Notes: generated by a model from the letters alone, not told the origin. Counted from the first letter of the stretch, positions 31,919 to 41,150 are shown. The stretch: DNA of 61,106 nucleotides from Novosphingobium resinovorum (GCF_027922145.1 NZ_BSFC01000017.1:1-61106), one strand, 5' to 3'. Translations and numbers: made by a program.

Positions 31919-32333
31919 CGAGACGTCTCGGCCTCAGATAGGATACGTTCCAGCGCGGCGTCAGCGCGCTTGTCATCTGTTCGAGGTGCCGCTCGGCGAC
32001 GACCTCGATACACAAGCGCTCCATCTCGCGAAGATCGCCGCCGCCAAGTTGATGCGGAAAACTCATCTTCTGCGCGAAGAACATCAGCGGTATCAGGATA
32101 TGACCGGTCGAGATTTCGAGACGGTACGCGCACAGCAAATGATCATCGAGCCTGGCCCTGGGATTTCCCGACTCGATCTCTCGAAGCCAGCGAATGCCCA
32201 TGCCCAGAGCATCCGCGAGTTCGCGCTGGGTCAGCCCATTTCTTTTCCTTGCTTCCTCAATTCGCCGTCCCGACTGTTCCTTTATGTAAGGAAGCGGGCC
32301 GCCGGCGACGGAAGCCGCACAATCTAGCGACAT
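31908..32333 (-). CDS. XRE-type HTH regulator
   Basis: 141 residues from the ATG at 32333 (AGGAGG ~10 nt upstream). The HTH is at about 20-75: RRIEEARKRNGLTQRELADALGMGIRWLREIESGNPRARLDDHLLCA, a Cro/CI-like fold. The rest, about 65 residues, is hydrophobic then helical (HILIPLMFFAQKM...ERLCIEVVAERHLEQM) and could be a dimerisation part. Overlaps the GntR gene by 11 bp, giving a two-regulator operon immediately upstream of the lasso genes. Its targets are unknown. Confidence 0.8.
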   Translation of the reverse strand: MSLDCAASVAGGPLPYIKEQSGRRIEEARKRNGLTQRELADALGMGIRWLREIESGNPRARLDDHLLCAYRLEISTGHILIPLMFFAQKMSFPHQLGGGDLREMERLCIEVVAERHLEQMTSALTPRWNVSYLRPRRLDGS

Positions 32334-32499
32334 TTCCGAGTGTCCTCCTGACGAGAAGAAGGCGCCCAGCCAAGGCTTGCTGCATTGCACGCTAGGTGTG
32401 CATACCACCTGCGTCAAATGGAACTGCGGCAATACTTGCGCCATCTACGTACAAAATGACGCTTCCGTTACAACGCGCCATGTATGACAGTGCATCCGT

Positions 32500-32904
32500 T
32501 CAGTTCAATCTGACGCGCTCATAAGTCGCTCGAAGTTGATCGGCCTCGACCCGGAGAAGGTACATGAGCGCGGCGATGTAGATATTGGCCAGCAGGGGCG
32601 ACGGGATGCCCGGCGACGCGCGGGCAACATCATCGGCGATCCGCGCGGCCGTCATGTTGAGACCTTTGGGCGCTCCCAGATGGTGCTCCTGATCGCCGTC
32701 GAGACCGGCTCCGGCGATGGTGGCCAGAAGTTCCTCGACGATGGAAGCGGGCGCGGTATCGAGACATTCGACCGCGATCTGCAATGTCGTTCCCCAGGCT
32801 ATCAGGCCTCGGGTCGCCCTGATCAGGTGGCAGTGGGCATCAATCAGGAGATCCATGCCCGCCGGTGATAGCCTGAGTTTGAACGTTCGCGATTGTCTGG
32901 TCAT
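32500..32904 (-). CDS. Hypothetical protein
   Basis: 134 residues from the ATG at 32904, with GGGAGG 12 nt upstream. Starts with TRQSRTFKLRLSPAGMDLLIDAHCHL, which superficially resembles a short beta strand plus helix, followed by helical, acidic sequence (ASIVEELLATIAGAGLDGDQEHHL) and a C-terminal hydrophobic helix (LLANIYIAALMYLLRVEADQL). No family is recognised. It is transcribed leftward, away from the transfer operon, and may be a regulator of it, but nothing in the sequence proves that. Confidence 0.5.
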   Translation of the reverse strand: MTRQSRTFKLRLSPAGMDLLIDAHCHLIRATRGLIAWGTTLQIAVECLDTAPASIVEELLATIAGAGLDGDQEHHLGAPKGLNMTAARIADDVARASPGIPSPLLANIYIAALMYLLRVEADQLRATYERVRLN

Positions 32905-33265
32905 CGTCGGACCCAGCCTCCCTTGGTACAGCGTTCAAAATGATCCGTCTGTTCACAACGTACCTCTGGCACCTCATTGTTCGGTTTCTGCCGCGAGCGG
33001 CACTGAGATGCCGTTTCATTACTATTTGAGACCTGGAAGACTGAATACCGGCCATCGCAGCCACTAAGCGTTCAATGTGGCCGTAACTGCACAAGCCCGG
33101 CACTTCAGTGCCCTGCCGATTGCGTGCCCGGCCCTATCGCGTCATCTCTCTGCTCGTTCCCCGGGGGAACCCACCGAACGGCTCCCGGATCGAATGTATG
33201 CAACGTCATTGCCGCCTTTCGCTGCGATGTCGCCCGCCCGCAAACCAACGAAAAGGAGCCATGCC
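32905..33265. other. Region upstream of the tra operon, about 360 bp
   Basis: Separates the leftward hypothetical gene from the first rightward transfer gene, so it should hold the main mating-pair-formation promoter. The octamer GCGTTCAA occurs twice (about 32930 and 33068). AGGAG at 33254-33258 is the ribosome site of the next gene. No clear -35/-10 pair that I would defend. Confidence 0.4.
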
Positions 33266-33595
33266 GTGCCTGCATGTCCCCGGCGCCTGTCGCCGCTCGT
33301 GATGACGCTCACCGGCTTGACCGCCATACCGGCGATGGCCGCCGACAGATCGCCCCCCGGTCCCGCTGCGCAAAGATGCCCGGACGGACCCGCCATCATC
33401 GAAGCTCGCAACGACAATGGCTTCGTGATCACGTGCAAGTCCCCGCCCCATTTGCCAACTGCAGCGCGTCATGCGAGCCCTTCACCGACCCCGGTCGGTG
33501 CAGCGACCCTGTTCGACAACGCGCTTCTCGCGCAGACGCCCTTCCCGGCCGGTGGCGCCGGTTCCAACGGAGATGGCCATGCACCTCGGCGCTAG
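33266..33595 (+). CDS. Small secreted protein at the head of the tra operon
   Basis: 109 residues from a GTG at 33266 (AGGAG 7 nt upstream). Residues 1-27 look like a signal peptide (RRLSPLVMTLTGLTAIPAMAADR). The mature part is short, Pro-rich and has two cysteines (QRCPDGPAIIEARNDNGFVITCKS), suggesting one disulfide in the periplasm. Its end overlaps the start of the DsbC-like gene by 17 bp. Not recognised; a structural or chaperone role in pilus assembly is inferred from context. Confidence 0.5.
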   Translation: MPACPRRLSPLVMTLTGLTAIPAMAADRSPPGPAAQRCPDGPAIIEARNDNGFVITCKSPPHLPTAARHASPSPTPVGAATLFDNALLAQTPFPAGGAGSNGDGHAPRR

Positions 33596-34355
33596 TCTGG
33601 CGATATCGTGGGCGGTGGCTCTGTCATCCCCGGCGATCGCTCAGGAAATGACGGCCGGATCGGATGCCGCCACGCTCGGCACGGCCGCGGCCCAGGCTCA
33701 GGAGCAACTGCGCCAGACCTTCACGAACCTGCAGTTCGAGGACTTCGGACCGGCGCCTGTGAAGGGCCCCGTATATCAGGCGAATGCGGGCGGGCGCATC
33801 ATCTATTTTGCGCCGGAAAGCGAGCATCTGCTTTTCGCGGCCGTCTACGACAAGAACGGCGTCAACGTCACCGCGCTCGCGCAGGATGCTTCATCGCGCC
33901 GCCGCCTTGGCGCCATCCCGCTTCAGGATGGCCTGATGATCGGCCCGGCGGGAGCACCCGAGGTCATCGAATTCACCGACCCCGATTGCCCTTACTGCCA
34001 GGCTCTCGAGCGGTTCTGGGAAGCCAAGGCCGCCGAAGGTCGCCCGGTACGCCGGCGGGTCTACTTCGTGTCGGGCATGCACCCGAAGGCGGCCGCTCTC
34101 GCGGAGCACATCCTATGTTCTCCTGACCAGCAAGCCGCCTTCATGCAGGTCTATTCCGGTTCCAGGCCGGATGCCCTGGGCAAATGCAGCAGCGGTGCGG
34201 AGAAGGTGAAGCGTGACATGGCCGCCGTTCACGGGGTGGGCATAGCCGCGACACCGACAATCATCATCAATGGCCGTGTCATCTCCGGGTTTCAGCAGGC
34301 CGAACTCGAAGCGTTCGTGACCGGCCATTACGCCGACGCCCCGAACCGCCGCTGA
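33579..34355 (+). CDS. Periplasmic DsbC-like disulfide isomerase of the transfer operon
   Basis: 258 residues from the ATG at 33579 (GGAG 7 nt upstream; ATG 33573 is too close to it). Signal peptide about 1-21 (LGASLAISWAVALSSPAIAQ). DsbC-type layout: an N-terminal dimerisation part (RIIYFAPESEHLLFAAVYDKNGVNVT) and a thioredoxin domain with C137-PY-C140 (DPDCPYCQALERFW) and cis-Pro loop GIAATPTIIINGRVISG. It would shuffle disulfides in Cys-rich Tra proteins such as TraN, TraU and TraH. Placed directly before the pilin gene. Confidence 0.88.
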   Translation: MHLGASLAISWAVALSSPAIAQEMTAGSDAATLGTAAAQAQEQLRQTFTNLQFEDFGPAPVKGPVYQANAGGRIIYFAPESEHLLFAAVYDKNGVNVTALAQDASSRRRLGAIPLQDGLMIGPAGAPEVIEFTDPDCPYCQALERFWEAKAAEGRPVRRRVYFVSGMHPKAAALAEHILCSPDQQAAFMQVYSGSRPDALGKCSSGAEKVKRDMAAVHGVGIAATPTIIINGRVISGFQQAELEAFVTGHYADAPNRR

Positions 34356-34552
34356 AAATCACCATTGATGGCGGGCCACGGCTGCTAGTCCGCGCGGGCT
34401 TTTGCCGAACGCGCGGTGGCAACGACGAGGACCGAAATGCCGGTGGCACGCACCTGACGGGTGCCGTCCAGCGCTGCCGCCGGCCGGAGACGATACTTCA
34501 TCGCGACCGGCAGCACTCATGCGGACGGCTCCCGACAGAAAGGAAACCTCTC

Positions 34553-34870
34553 ATGCTGAAACTCATCACCGGAAGGACGGGTCGCACGATCGACGCGGCC
34601 ACGCTTTTCCTCATCGCCGCGATGGCTGCCGCAGGGGCGGCCCATGCCTTCGCGGCGCCCGCTACTGGCGATCTCGGCTACGACATCTACGACATCGTGG
34701 TGAACCAGGGCGTCAAGGGACCGCTGGGCTTCGTTGGCGGTGTCGCCGCGTTCCTCTTCGGCGTCTCGCGCCTGTTCTCCAACATCATGATCGGCATCCC
34801 CACGATCGTCGCCGCGGTCGCCCTCATCAAGGCGGATTCGATCCTCCAGACCTTCGGCATGGTCATCTGA
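34553..34870 (+). CDS. traA: TraA-type pilin precursor
   Basis: 105 residues, AAGGA about 8 nt before the ATG. A long basic-hydrophobic leader ends near AHAFA (residue ~34), leaving a mature pilin of ~70 residues that starts APATGDLGYD and has two hydrophobic helices (GFVGGVAAFLFGVSRLF and IGIPTIVAAVALI) around a short basic/hydrophilic loop, as in F pilin. It would be the major subunit of the conjugative pilus. The traL, traE, traK and traB genes follow in F order. Weak primary conservation is normal for this family. Confidence 0.85.
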   Translation: MLKLITGRTGRTIDAATLFLIAAMAAAGAAHAFAAPATGDLGYDIYDIVVNQGVKGPLGFVGGVAAFLFGVSRLFSNIMIGIPTIVAAVALIKADSILQTFGMVI

Positions 34871-34985
34871 ACTTCGTCCGGCGCGCGTGCCCCAGGGCCG
34901 CGAACCGCGTCGTCCGAAACGGGAAGTGATGGTCACTTTTCCGTAAATCGCGCTCCCCAGCGTGATGAAGCAAGGGAGAAGGGCA

Positions 34986-35252
34986 TTGGAAGAACGCCTG
35001 CCCCAGTACCTGCATCGTCCGGTCCAGATCCTCTGGTTCGACAGCCAGGAATTCGTCGTCGTGATCGCCGCGGTGTTCGTCGCGGTCATCATCGGCGGGA
35101 TCCTCGGGTGGGCCCTCATCGGTGTCCTTCTCCTCTTCATCCCCTGGAAGCGCAGCAAGCCGCGCGGTTTCATCCCGCATCTCGCCTGGCGCTGGGGGCT
35201 CACCCGCTTCCGCCATTATCCGGGTCCCACGCAGACCCGCTTCTTCGAGTAG
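34986..35252 (+). CDS. traL: TraL, inner-membrane pilus assembly protein
   Basis: 88 residues from a TTG at 34986, chosen because GGGAG lies 7 nt upstream and the family starts here (LEERLPQYLHRPVQILWFD); an in-frame ATG at 34962 has no ribosome site. One or two hydrophobic segments (EFVVVIAAVFVAVIIGGILGW, then ALIGVLLLFIPW) precede a basic tail (KRSKPRGFIPHLAWRWGL). TraL is the VirB3-like inner-membrane component of F-type systems. It sits between traA and traE as in F. Confidence 0.85.
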   Translation: MEERLPQYLHRPVQILWFDSQEFVVVIAAVFVAVIIGGILGWALIGVLLLFIPWKRSKPRGFIPHLAWRWGLTRFRHYPGPTQTRFFE

Positions 35253-35257
35253 GTGCG

Positions 35258-35908
35258 ATGGTCAATCCCTTCCCAGGAACCGAGCCCCGCCGGGATGCCC
35301 GCGCCGACCTGATCGGCGACGTCCGGCCCAGTTGGCACCTCCATCGCTATCTCCAGGGTTCGGCGAACCTGTTCGAGGAGAACCGCCTGCTGAAATTCGC
35401 GATCGCGGGCCTCTTCGGCATTACCGCGGTCCTGGGCACCGTCCTCTACACCTCGGGTCAGAACCAGCGCACGGTCGTCGTGCCGTTCGGCGCGGGCGGC
35501 GACCTCTACGTCACCGGCAACAAGCCTTCGGCCGCTTATCTCCGCACGATCACCTTCAATGTCGTCGCCCTTGCCGGAACCTATTCCGCCTATTCCGCCG
35601 ATCGCCAGTTCCAGGAGCTGCTGAGCCTGGTCCACCCCAGCGCCTACAATGCCATGCGCGACAGCCTCACGCGGCTTGTGGGAGAACTCGCGACCAATCC
35701 GACCCTGTCGATCGCCACGTACATCCGGGGCGACCAGCCCGTGACCTTCACTGCCAGCGAGATCGTCGTTCCGGTCGAGAAAGTGCGGGTGATCGGCGGC
35801 GTGATCCGCAAATTCCGCGGAAATTTGCGGATCCGATACGCGATCGAAAACGGTCGCTTCTGGCTCACCGCCCTCCAGGAGGAGAACTTCAATGCCGAAA
35901 CCCGGTAG
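35258..35908 (+). CDS. traE: TraE, type IV secretion channel protein (VirB5/VirB8-position protein of F-type systems)
   Basis: 216 residues from the ATG at 35258. A cytoplasmic N-terminus and a single TM at about 46-66 (LKFAIAGLFGITAVLGTVLY) precede a periplasmic domain that ends with a conserved TraE pattern (VRVIGGVIRKFRGNLRIRYAIENGRFWLTAL). TraE is a bitopic inner-membrane protein equivalent to VirB8. The ribosome site is weak (AGGT), so it may be coupled to traL, whose stop lies 5 bp upstream. Overlaps traK by 17 bp. Confidence 0.88.
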   Translation: MVNPFPGTEPRRDARADLIGDVRPSWHLHRYLQGSANLFEENRLLKFAIAGLFGITAVLGTVLYTSGQNQRTVVVPFGAGGDLYVTGNKPSAAYLRTITFNVVALAGTYSAYSADRQFQELLSLVHPSAYNAMRDSLTRLVGELATNPTLSIATYIRGDQPVTFTASEIVVPVEKVRVIGGVIRKFRGNLRIRYAIENGRFWLTALQEENFNAETR

Positions 35909-36659
35909 CGTTCCCGCCCTCGCCGTCCTTGTCGTGCTCGCGGGAACACCCCTGCCCGCTCAAGCACAGACCATCGCTGCGATGCCCGACCAGACGAGCC
36001 GCATCCGTCTCTCGAACCGCGACGTCAACCACGTGGTATGCCAGGGCGGGGACATCGAGGATGTGCGGTTCTCGGCCGAGAAAGGCATCGCCGTCGAACG
36101 CGGCGGATCGGATGCGTGGATCAAGTTCCTCGTCCACGAGACCGATGATCTCGGTGCCAGGACGCGCACGTACGCAACAGAGCCCTCGGAGTTCTTCGTC
36201 GCCTGCAACGGCGCGATCTACCCGCTTTACGCCGAACCCTCGGACATAGCGGCACAAACGGTCGTGCTGATGCCGGGAGCGGCCCAGCGCGCCAGCGCGA
36301 ACGAGGCTTTGCTGGCCCCGATGGCCGAGGAGGAACGCGCGGTGGGCATCACCCTTGCCGTCCTGCAGGACCGCGTTCCTGCCTCCTTCTCGCCGGTTGC
36401 ACCGACACGCCGCCGCATCGCGCTGAGCGCCGTGCCAGGCATCACCTTGTCCGAGCGCCAGCGCCTCGAGATCGATGGTTCCGGCCTCTCGATGAGCGAA
36501 TATCTCGTGACAGCCGAGACGCCGACCGCGCTCGACGAACGCGACTTCATCGACAGCGCGCTGGGTGACGATCTGTTCGCCCTCACCTTCGATCGCCTGA
36601 ATGCCGGCGCCGGCGAGACCGCCCGGCTGATCGCCGTACGGCGGAGCGCGCGGCCATGA
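35892..36659 (+). CDS. traK: TraK, secretin-like outer-membrane core protein
   Basis: 255 residues with a signal peptide ending near AQAQ (residue ~26). The mature part shows TraK/VirB9-type features: an N-terminal beta-rich domain (SNRDVNHVVCQGGDIEDVRF, the typical TraK opening) and a long C-terminal beta region. It forms the outer-membrane core complex with TraB and TraV. Starts inside the end of traE (17-bp overlap) and its stop overlaps the traB ATG. Confidence 0.88.
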   Translation: MPKPGSVPALAVLVVLAGTPLPAQAQTIAAMPDQTSRIRLSNRDVNHVVCQGGDIEDVRFSAEKGIAVERGGSDAWIKFLVHETDDLGARTRTYATEPSEFFVACNGAIYPLYAEPSDIAAQTVVLMPGAAQRASANEALLAPMAEEERAVGITLAVLQDRVPASFSPVAPTRRRIALSAVPGITLSERQRLEIDGSGLSMSEYLVTAETPTALDERDFIDSALGDDLFALTFDRLNAGAGETARLIAVRRSARP

Positions 36660-38008
36660 CCCGCCAGGGTGAACCCGGCGCGGCGCGCGCTGACCTGCCG
36701 GCAACCGACGCAGCCACAGACGGCGCGCACTCCGACGTCCGACAGCGGCGCAGCCGCCAGCGCCCCGCTGGCGAAGCGCGGCAGGTCGAGAGCGGCGTCG
36801 CTGCGACCCTGCGCAGGAAGTGGTCTCGGCTCAGTTCAGACCAGCGGCTTCGCGCGAAGCAGGTGACGGTGGCCTGCGGTATCGCCCTGCTCGGCGCTGG
36901 CCTCTACGCGGCAAGTTCGGGCAGCGACGAGGCGGCTCCCAAGGGGCCGGAAGCGTCGAAGCTCGACATGGGGGCCGGACTTCGCGGCGACAGCCTCGAG
37001 GTGAAGCTCCGCGGCGATCTACAGAAGATCCTCGACGGGCAGACGCTGCTTGGAGATCGTGTCACCGCGATCGAGGAAGGCAAGGTCGGTCCTGCCGCCC
37101 CCGGCGCCGACGGCTTGCCGCCACTTCCCGGGGAAGACGGTCTTCCTCCGGCGCTGCCCGGCCAGATCCCGGCCTACCCCCCGGCGCCCGCGGAAGCGCG
37201 CGGCGAGGCGGGCAGCCTGCCCGCGCCTCCCGGGGTGCCATCGGCCCCCGCCGCCCCGCCCGCGCCGCCGACCGAACGTCAGGTGGGCGCGATCGGAACC
37301 GCGACGCCGGCGCTTTCAGCAGAGGGAGGCGCGGCCGGCGGGGCACGGTCAAAAAAAGCCAATCGGACGATCTATTTGCCACCTGGTTTCATGAAGGCCC
37401 GGCTGCTGACGGGGATCGACGCGCTGGCGAGCCGGGACGCAACGACAAACCCTGAGCCGATCATAGCGAGGGTCCAGGCACCCGCCGTCCTTCCCAATGA
37501 CGTGAAGGCCAACCTCGCCGGATGCTTCGTCGTCGGCAATGCGACCGGCAGCCTGGCCAAGGAGCGGGTCGAAGTGCAGCTGGTTTCGATCTCCTGCGTC
37601 GATTTCGACGAACACGCGGTGATTGACCAGACCATCAAGGGTTTCTTCGTCGATACCGATGGGAAGAAAGGTCTCTCCGGCAAAGTCGTCACCCGGGCGG
37701 GTGCGACGCTTGCCCGCTCGTTCATCGCCGGGACCATCGCCGGCATCTCGCAAAGCGTCGAAGGCACGTTTGGCAGCGTCTCCACCTCGGCGCTGGGCAA
37801 CGTGCGCTCGCTCGATGCCGCCGACGCGGCGAAAGCGGGGATCGCCGGTGGGTTCTCGCGCTCATCCGACAAACTGACCGACTTTTACCTCGACCTTGCG
37901 CGCCAGGCAGGCCCGGTCGTCGAGGTCGGTGCCGCCAAGGACGTCGTCGTAGTCATCCAGGAGGGCCTTGCCCTCGAGATCAGACCCTCGGTCGGGAGCA
38001 AGCTGTGA
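36656..38008 (+). CDS. traB: TraB, VirB10-like scaffold protein
   Basis: 450 residues. A cytoplasmic N-terminus and TM at about 70-90 (QVTVACGIALLGAGLYAAS) precede a long Pro/Gly-rich linker (~135-215) that spans the periplasm, and a C-terminal TrbI/VirB10 domain (TIYLPPGFMKARLLTGIDALASRD...NLAGCFVVGNATGSLAKERVEVQL). It connects inner and outer membrane complexes and gates the channel. Overlaps traK by 4 bp and the traV start by 1-4 bp. Confidence 0.92.
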   Translation: MTRQGEPGAARADLPATDAATDGAHSDVRQRRSRQRPAGEARQVESGVAATLRRKWSRLSSDQRLRAKQVTVACGIALLGAGLYAASSGSDEAAPKGPEASKLDMGAGLRGDSLEVKLRGDLQKILDGQTLLGDRVTAIEEGKVGPAAPGADGLPPLPGEDGLPPALPGQIPAYPPAPAEARGEAGSLPAPPGVPSAPAAPPAPPTERQVGAIGTATPALSAEGGAAGGARSKKANRTIYLPPGFMKARLLTGIDALASRDATTNPEPIIARVQAPAVLPNDVKANLAGCFVVGNATGSLAKERVEVQLVSISCVDFDEHAVIDQTIKGFFVDTDGKKGLSGKVVTRAGATLARSFIAGTIAGISQSVEGTFGSVSTSALGNVRSLDAADAAKAGIAGGFSRSSDKLTDFYLDLARQAGPVVEVGAAKDVVVVIQEGLALEIRPSVGSKL

Positions 38009-38661
38009 TGCCTTCCATCACATTAAGCAGAGGAACGCGCTTCATGAACCTCATCATGCCCCAGCTCGCCGCGGATCGCGTGCTAGCCATTGCCGGCGCC
38101 GTCACAGGCCTTTGCCTTCTGCCGGCCTGCTCGACGATGGGATCGCTGCTGTCGCCTTACCCGGAGAAATTCTCCTGCAAGAACGACGATCACGGCCAGT
38201 GCATCCATCCCGAACGCGCCTACGAGGATGCCCGTGCCGGGGTCTCCTCGAAGTCCGATCCGCGCGTCACCAACGACAAGACCAGGCTGCGCAGCCGCCC
38301 GGGCGCCGCCGGCGACCGGAGATCGCAGGGACGCAGAAGCGCTCAGGGCGGCGCCTACGAAGACTACCGCGCGAGCGTGTACCGCGAACTGAAGGGCCTG
38401 ATCGAGGCACCCGTCACCCCGATGCTCAAAGCCCCGCGCACGGTCCGCACGCTCATCCTGCCCTATTCCGACCGGGCCCGACCCGATCGCCTTTTCATGC
38501 CGCGCTATGTCTATTCGGTCCTGGGCCAGCCGGTGTGGACGATCGGCAATATGCTTTCGCCTGAAGCATCCGCTCCGCGCCAGGCTCCCCTGCTCACGCC
38601 CATGCGCGAGACGGCCGCTGACACAGCGGCGGCGTCCGGCGAGATGGAGCTTCAGCCATGA
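38005..38661 (+). CDS. traV: TraV, outer-membrane lipoprotein of the core complex
   Basis: 218 residues from a GTG at 38005 overlapping the traB stop; ATG 38044 with GAGGA upstream is equally possible and gives a more usual signal length. A lipobox LLPAC places the lipidated cysteine at about residue 42. It then shows two Cys (FSCKNDDHGQC) as in TraV. TraV (VirB7-like) anchors TraK and TraB to the outer membrane. Overlaps traC by 4 bp. Confidence 0.88.
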   Translation: MMPSITLSRGTRFMNLIMPQLAADRVLAIAGAVTGLCLLPACSTMGSLLSPYPEKFSCKNDDHGQCIHPERAYEDARAGVSSKSDPRVTNDKTRLRSRPGAAGDRRSQGRRSAQGGAYEDYRASVYRELKGLIEAPVTPMLKAPRTVRTLILPYSDRARPDRLFMPRYVYSVLGQPVWTIGNMLSPEASAPRQAPLLTPMRETAADTAAASGEMELQP

Positions 38662-41150
38662 GCGCATCCGCCCCCGGTCTCAGTTTCTCGCGCCTGCGCG
38701 AGAACGTGCGCCGCGACAGCTTCTCAGACTTTCTCCCACTCGTCGCCTGGGAACCGGAAAGCGAGGCTTTCCTGTGCATCGACGACAGTTGGGGTCATGC
38801 GTGGGAGATCGTGCCCAGCGCCTACATGTTCGCGCATGTCCAGGCGGCGCTGCAAGGCCTTCTGAACATCCAGTTCCCCGATGGAACGGTTCTGCAGTTC
38901 CACACATTCGCGGATCCGCTGATCGACGGCGTGCTCGACGCCTACCTTGACCTGAAGACGAGGGACGATCCCCTGATCCAGGCCTCGGCGCGGCGGACCC
39001 ACCAATACCTCAGCGAGGGACGGCATGGCCTCAAGGCTCTGCATGACATTCCCGTCCGCGACTTCCGCACCCTGCTGTCGATAAAGACGCGGCGACCGCT
39101 CGGCGAGGATCTTCGCCGGCAGGTCGAGGAACAGCTCTCCAAGCTCGGCATCCGCCGTCTGCCGCCGGAAGCGATGGTAGCCTTCTATCGGCGTATTTTC
39201 AACGGCGTCGCGGACCGGGCTCCAGGTGTCTTCGCCGACGGATCGACCGTGGGCGCGCCGCCGATCGCCAAGCAGATCATCGATGCCGGACCCGATCTCG
39301 TGTTCGAGGGCTCCGAAGTGTTCCTCGGCAATCAGGTCGCGCGGTGCCTGACGCCCAAGGCGCCTGCACGCAGGATCACCGCCGAGAGAGCCAACCGCTT
39401 GATGGGCGGCATGCGCGGATCGTCGGAGGACAGCGACCAGATCGGCGGCCCGTTCCTCTACACCCTCAACGTCCTGTTCGATCACTCGCAGTTCGAGATC
39501 CACAAGCGTGCACAGATCCTCTCGGCGCAGAAGGCGGCCGGCAGCTTCGCGATCGAAGTCGGCAAGCAGATCGAGGAGATCGGTTGGATCCTGGACGAGG
39601 CAAGCAATTCCCGGTTTGTACGGGTGATCCCCTGCCTCTGGGTGTTCGGCCGTGACCGGGCCCATGCGCGCGATCTTGCAGCCCGCGCCAAACGCTTGTG
39701 GGAAAGCGAGCCGCTGCCCTTCGCGATGCAGGAGGAAAGCTACCTCAATCCCACCCTGCTGGTCATGAGCCTGCCCTTCGGGCTTTATCCCGACCGCACA
39801 ATGCTGCGTATGCTCGAGCGCGATTTTCGCATGCCGGTCAAGGCCGCGGTGCTGATGGCACCGATCCAGACCGACTTTCGCGGGGGCGGACGTCCCGCAC
39901 TTCTCTACACCGGGCGCAAGGGCCAGCTGATCACGCTCGACCTGTTCGATCCGCGCATCAATAACTACAATTTCGTCGTCTCGGCCGAAAGCGGTGCCGG
40001 CAAGAGCTTCCTGCTCAACAACCTGTGCCAGCAGTACTATGCCTGCGGCGCGCTCATCCGCATCATCGACATCGGAGGCAGCTACCGCAAGCTGTGCACG
40101 CTGTGCTCGGGCCGCTACATCGACATCGGCGAGGAACACCTTGTCCTCAACCCGTTCGACATGGGGCTCGCGCTCGACGGGGACGACCGGCAGTCAGCAA
40201 TCACGATGGCGGTGGCGATCGTCGCTGAGATGGCGAATGCCTCGACGCGCAAGGGCGTCACCACGTCGGAATGGAACCTGCTGAAATCGGCGGTCCAGTG
40301 GACCATCGACAGCGGCCGTTCGGCACAGGGCATCGATGCGGTCCGCGAGTGGCTGGGCACGTATCCCGGCCAGGTCGGCAGCGATCTCGACCGTGTCGAG
40401 CACCTCGTGCCCGCCGCGCGCGAACTCGCGTTCAACTTGCGCGATTTCGGGTCGAACGGTGCCTACGGCCACTATTTCAACGGCGCGTCGACGCTGGACA
40501 TCCGCAGCGACGAGTTCGTCGTGCTCGAGCTCGAGCGCCTGAAGGCGATGCCCGACCTGTTCAATGTCATCGTCATGGTCGTGGTGAACGCGCTCACCCA
40601 GGAGCTCTATCTGTCCGCCCGTGATCGCCCGCGCTTCGTGCTGTGCGACGAAGCGGCGCAGTTCATGACCCGCACGGACGGACAGGATCTCTCGCGGCTC
40701 GCCGAAGCGTTCGGGCAGGGTTACCGCCGCGCGCGCAAATACCGCGGGTCGTTTGGCATCGTCCTGCAAAGCATGAACGACCTCACTTTGTTCGGGGGAA
40801 CCGGTCAGGTGATCCTCGAGAACGCGGCGACGCGCTTCCTGCTGCAGGGCTCGACCTACGACCGCGCGGTCGAGAACAAGATTCTGGATTACTCGGGATT
40901 CGTCCTCGACCTGCTCAAGTCGGTCCGCAACTCCAAGCCCAACTACTCCGAGGTCTTCATCGACTCGCCGCTGGGGCTGGGTATCGCGCGCCTGGTGGTC
41001 GATCCGTTCTCCTACTGGATCAACACGTCGGCGCCGGACGAGGTCGCCGCCTTCGACGCGCTGATCCGTCGGGGCCATTCGCCGCTCGAAGCGGTCTGCC
41101 AGCTTGCCGGTGTCGATCCGGCCGAAGTCGCCGGAGGAGCAGCGCGATGA
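38658..41150 (+). CDS. traC: TraC, pilus assembly ATPase (VirB4 family)
   Basis: 830 residues. N-terminal non-catalytic VirB4-like domain, then an ATPase with Walker A SAESGAGKSFLLNN (K449) and Walker B RFVLCDEAAQFM followed by a conserved QSMND region. TraC is a cytoplasmic/peripheral hexameric ATPase that extracts pilin from the membrane and drives pilus extension. Family length matches F TraC (~875). Its stop overlaps the ATG of the next gene (ATGA). Confidence 0.93.
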   Translation: MSASAPGLSFSRLRENVRRDSFSDFLPLVAWEPESEAFLCIDDSWGHAWEIVPSAYMFAHVQAALQGLLNIQFPDGTVLQFHTFADPLIDGVLDAYLDLKTRDDPLIQASARRTHQYLSEGRHGLKALHDIPVRDFRTLLSIKTRRPLGEDLRRQVEEQLSKLGIRRLPPEAMVAFYRRIFNGVADRAPGVFADGSTVGAPPIAKQIIDAGPDLVFEGSEVFLGNQVARCLTPKAPARRITAERANRLMGGMRGSSEDSDQIGGPFLYTLNVLFDHSQFEIHKRAQILSAQKAAGSFAIEVGKQIEEIGWILDEASNSRFVRVIPCLWVFGRDRAHARDLAARAKRLWESEPLPFAMQEESYLNPTLLVMSLPFGLYPDRTMLRMLERDFRMPVKAAVLMAPIQTDFRGGGRPALLYTGRKGQLITLDLFDPRINNYNFVVSAESGAGKSFLLNNLCQQYYACGALIRIIDIGGSYRKLCTLCSGRYIDIGEEHLVLNPFDMGLALDGDDRQSAITMAVAIVAEMANASTRKGVTTSEWNLLKSAVQWTIDSGRSAQGIDAVREWLGTYPGQVGSDLDRVEHLVPAARELAFNLRDFGSNGAYGHYFNGASTLDIRSDEFVVLELERLKAMPDLFNVIVMVVVNALTQELYLSARDRPRFVLCDEAAQFMTRTDGQDLSRLAEAFGQGYRRARKYRGSFGIVLQSMNDLTLFGGTGQVILENAATRFLLQGSTYDRAVENKILDYSGFVLDLLKSVRNSKPNYSEVFIDSPLGLGIARLVVDPFSYWINTSAPDEVAAFDALIRRGHSPLEAVCQLAGVDPAEVAGGAAR

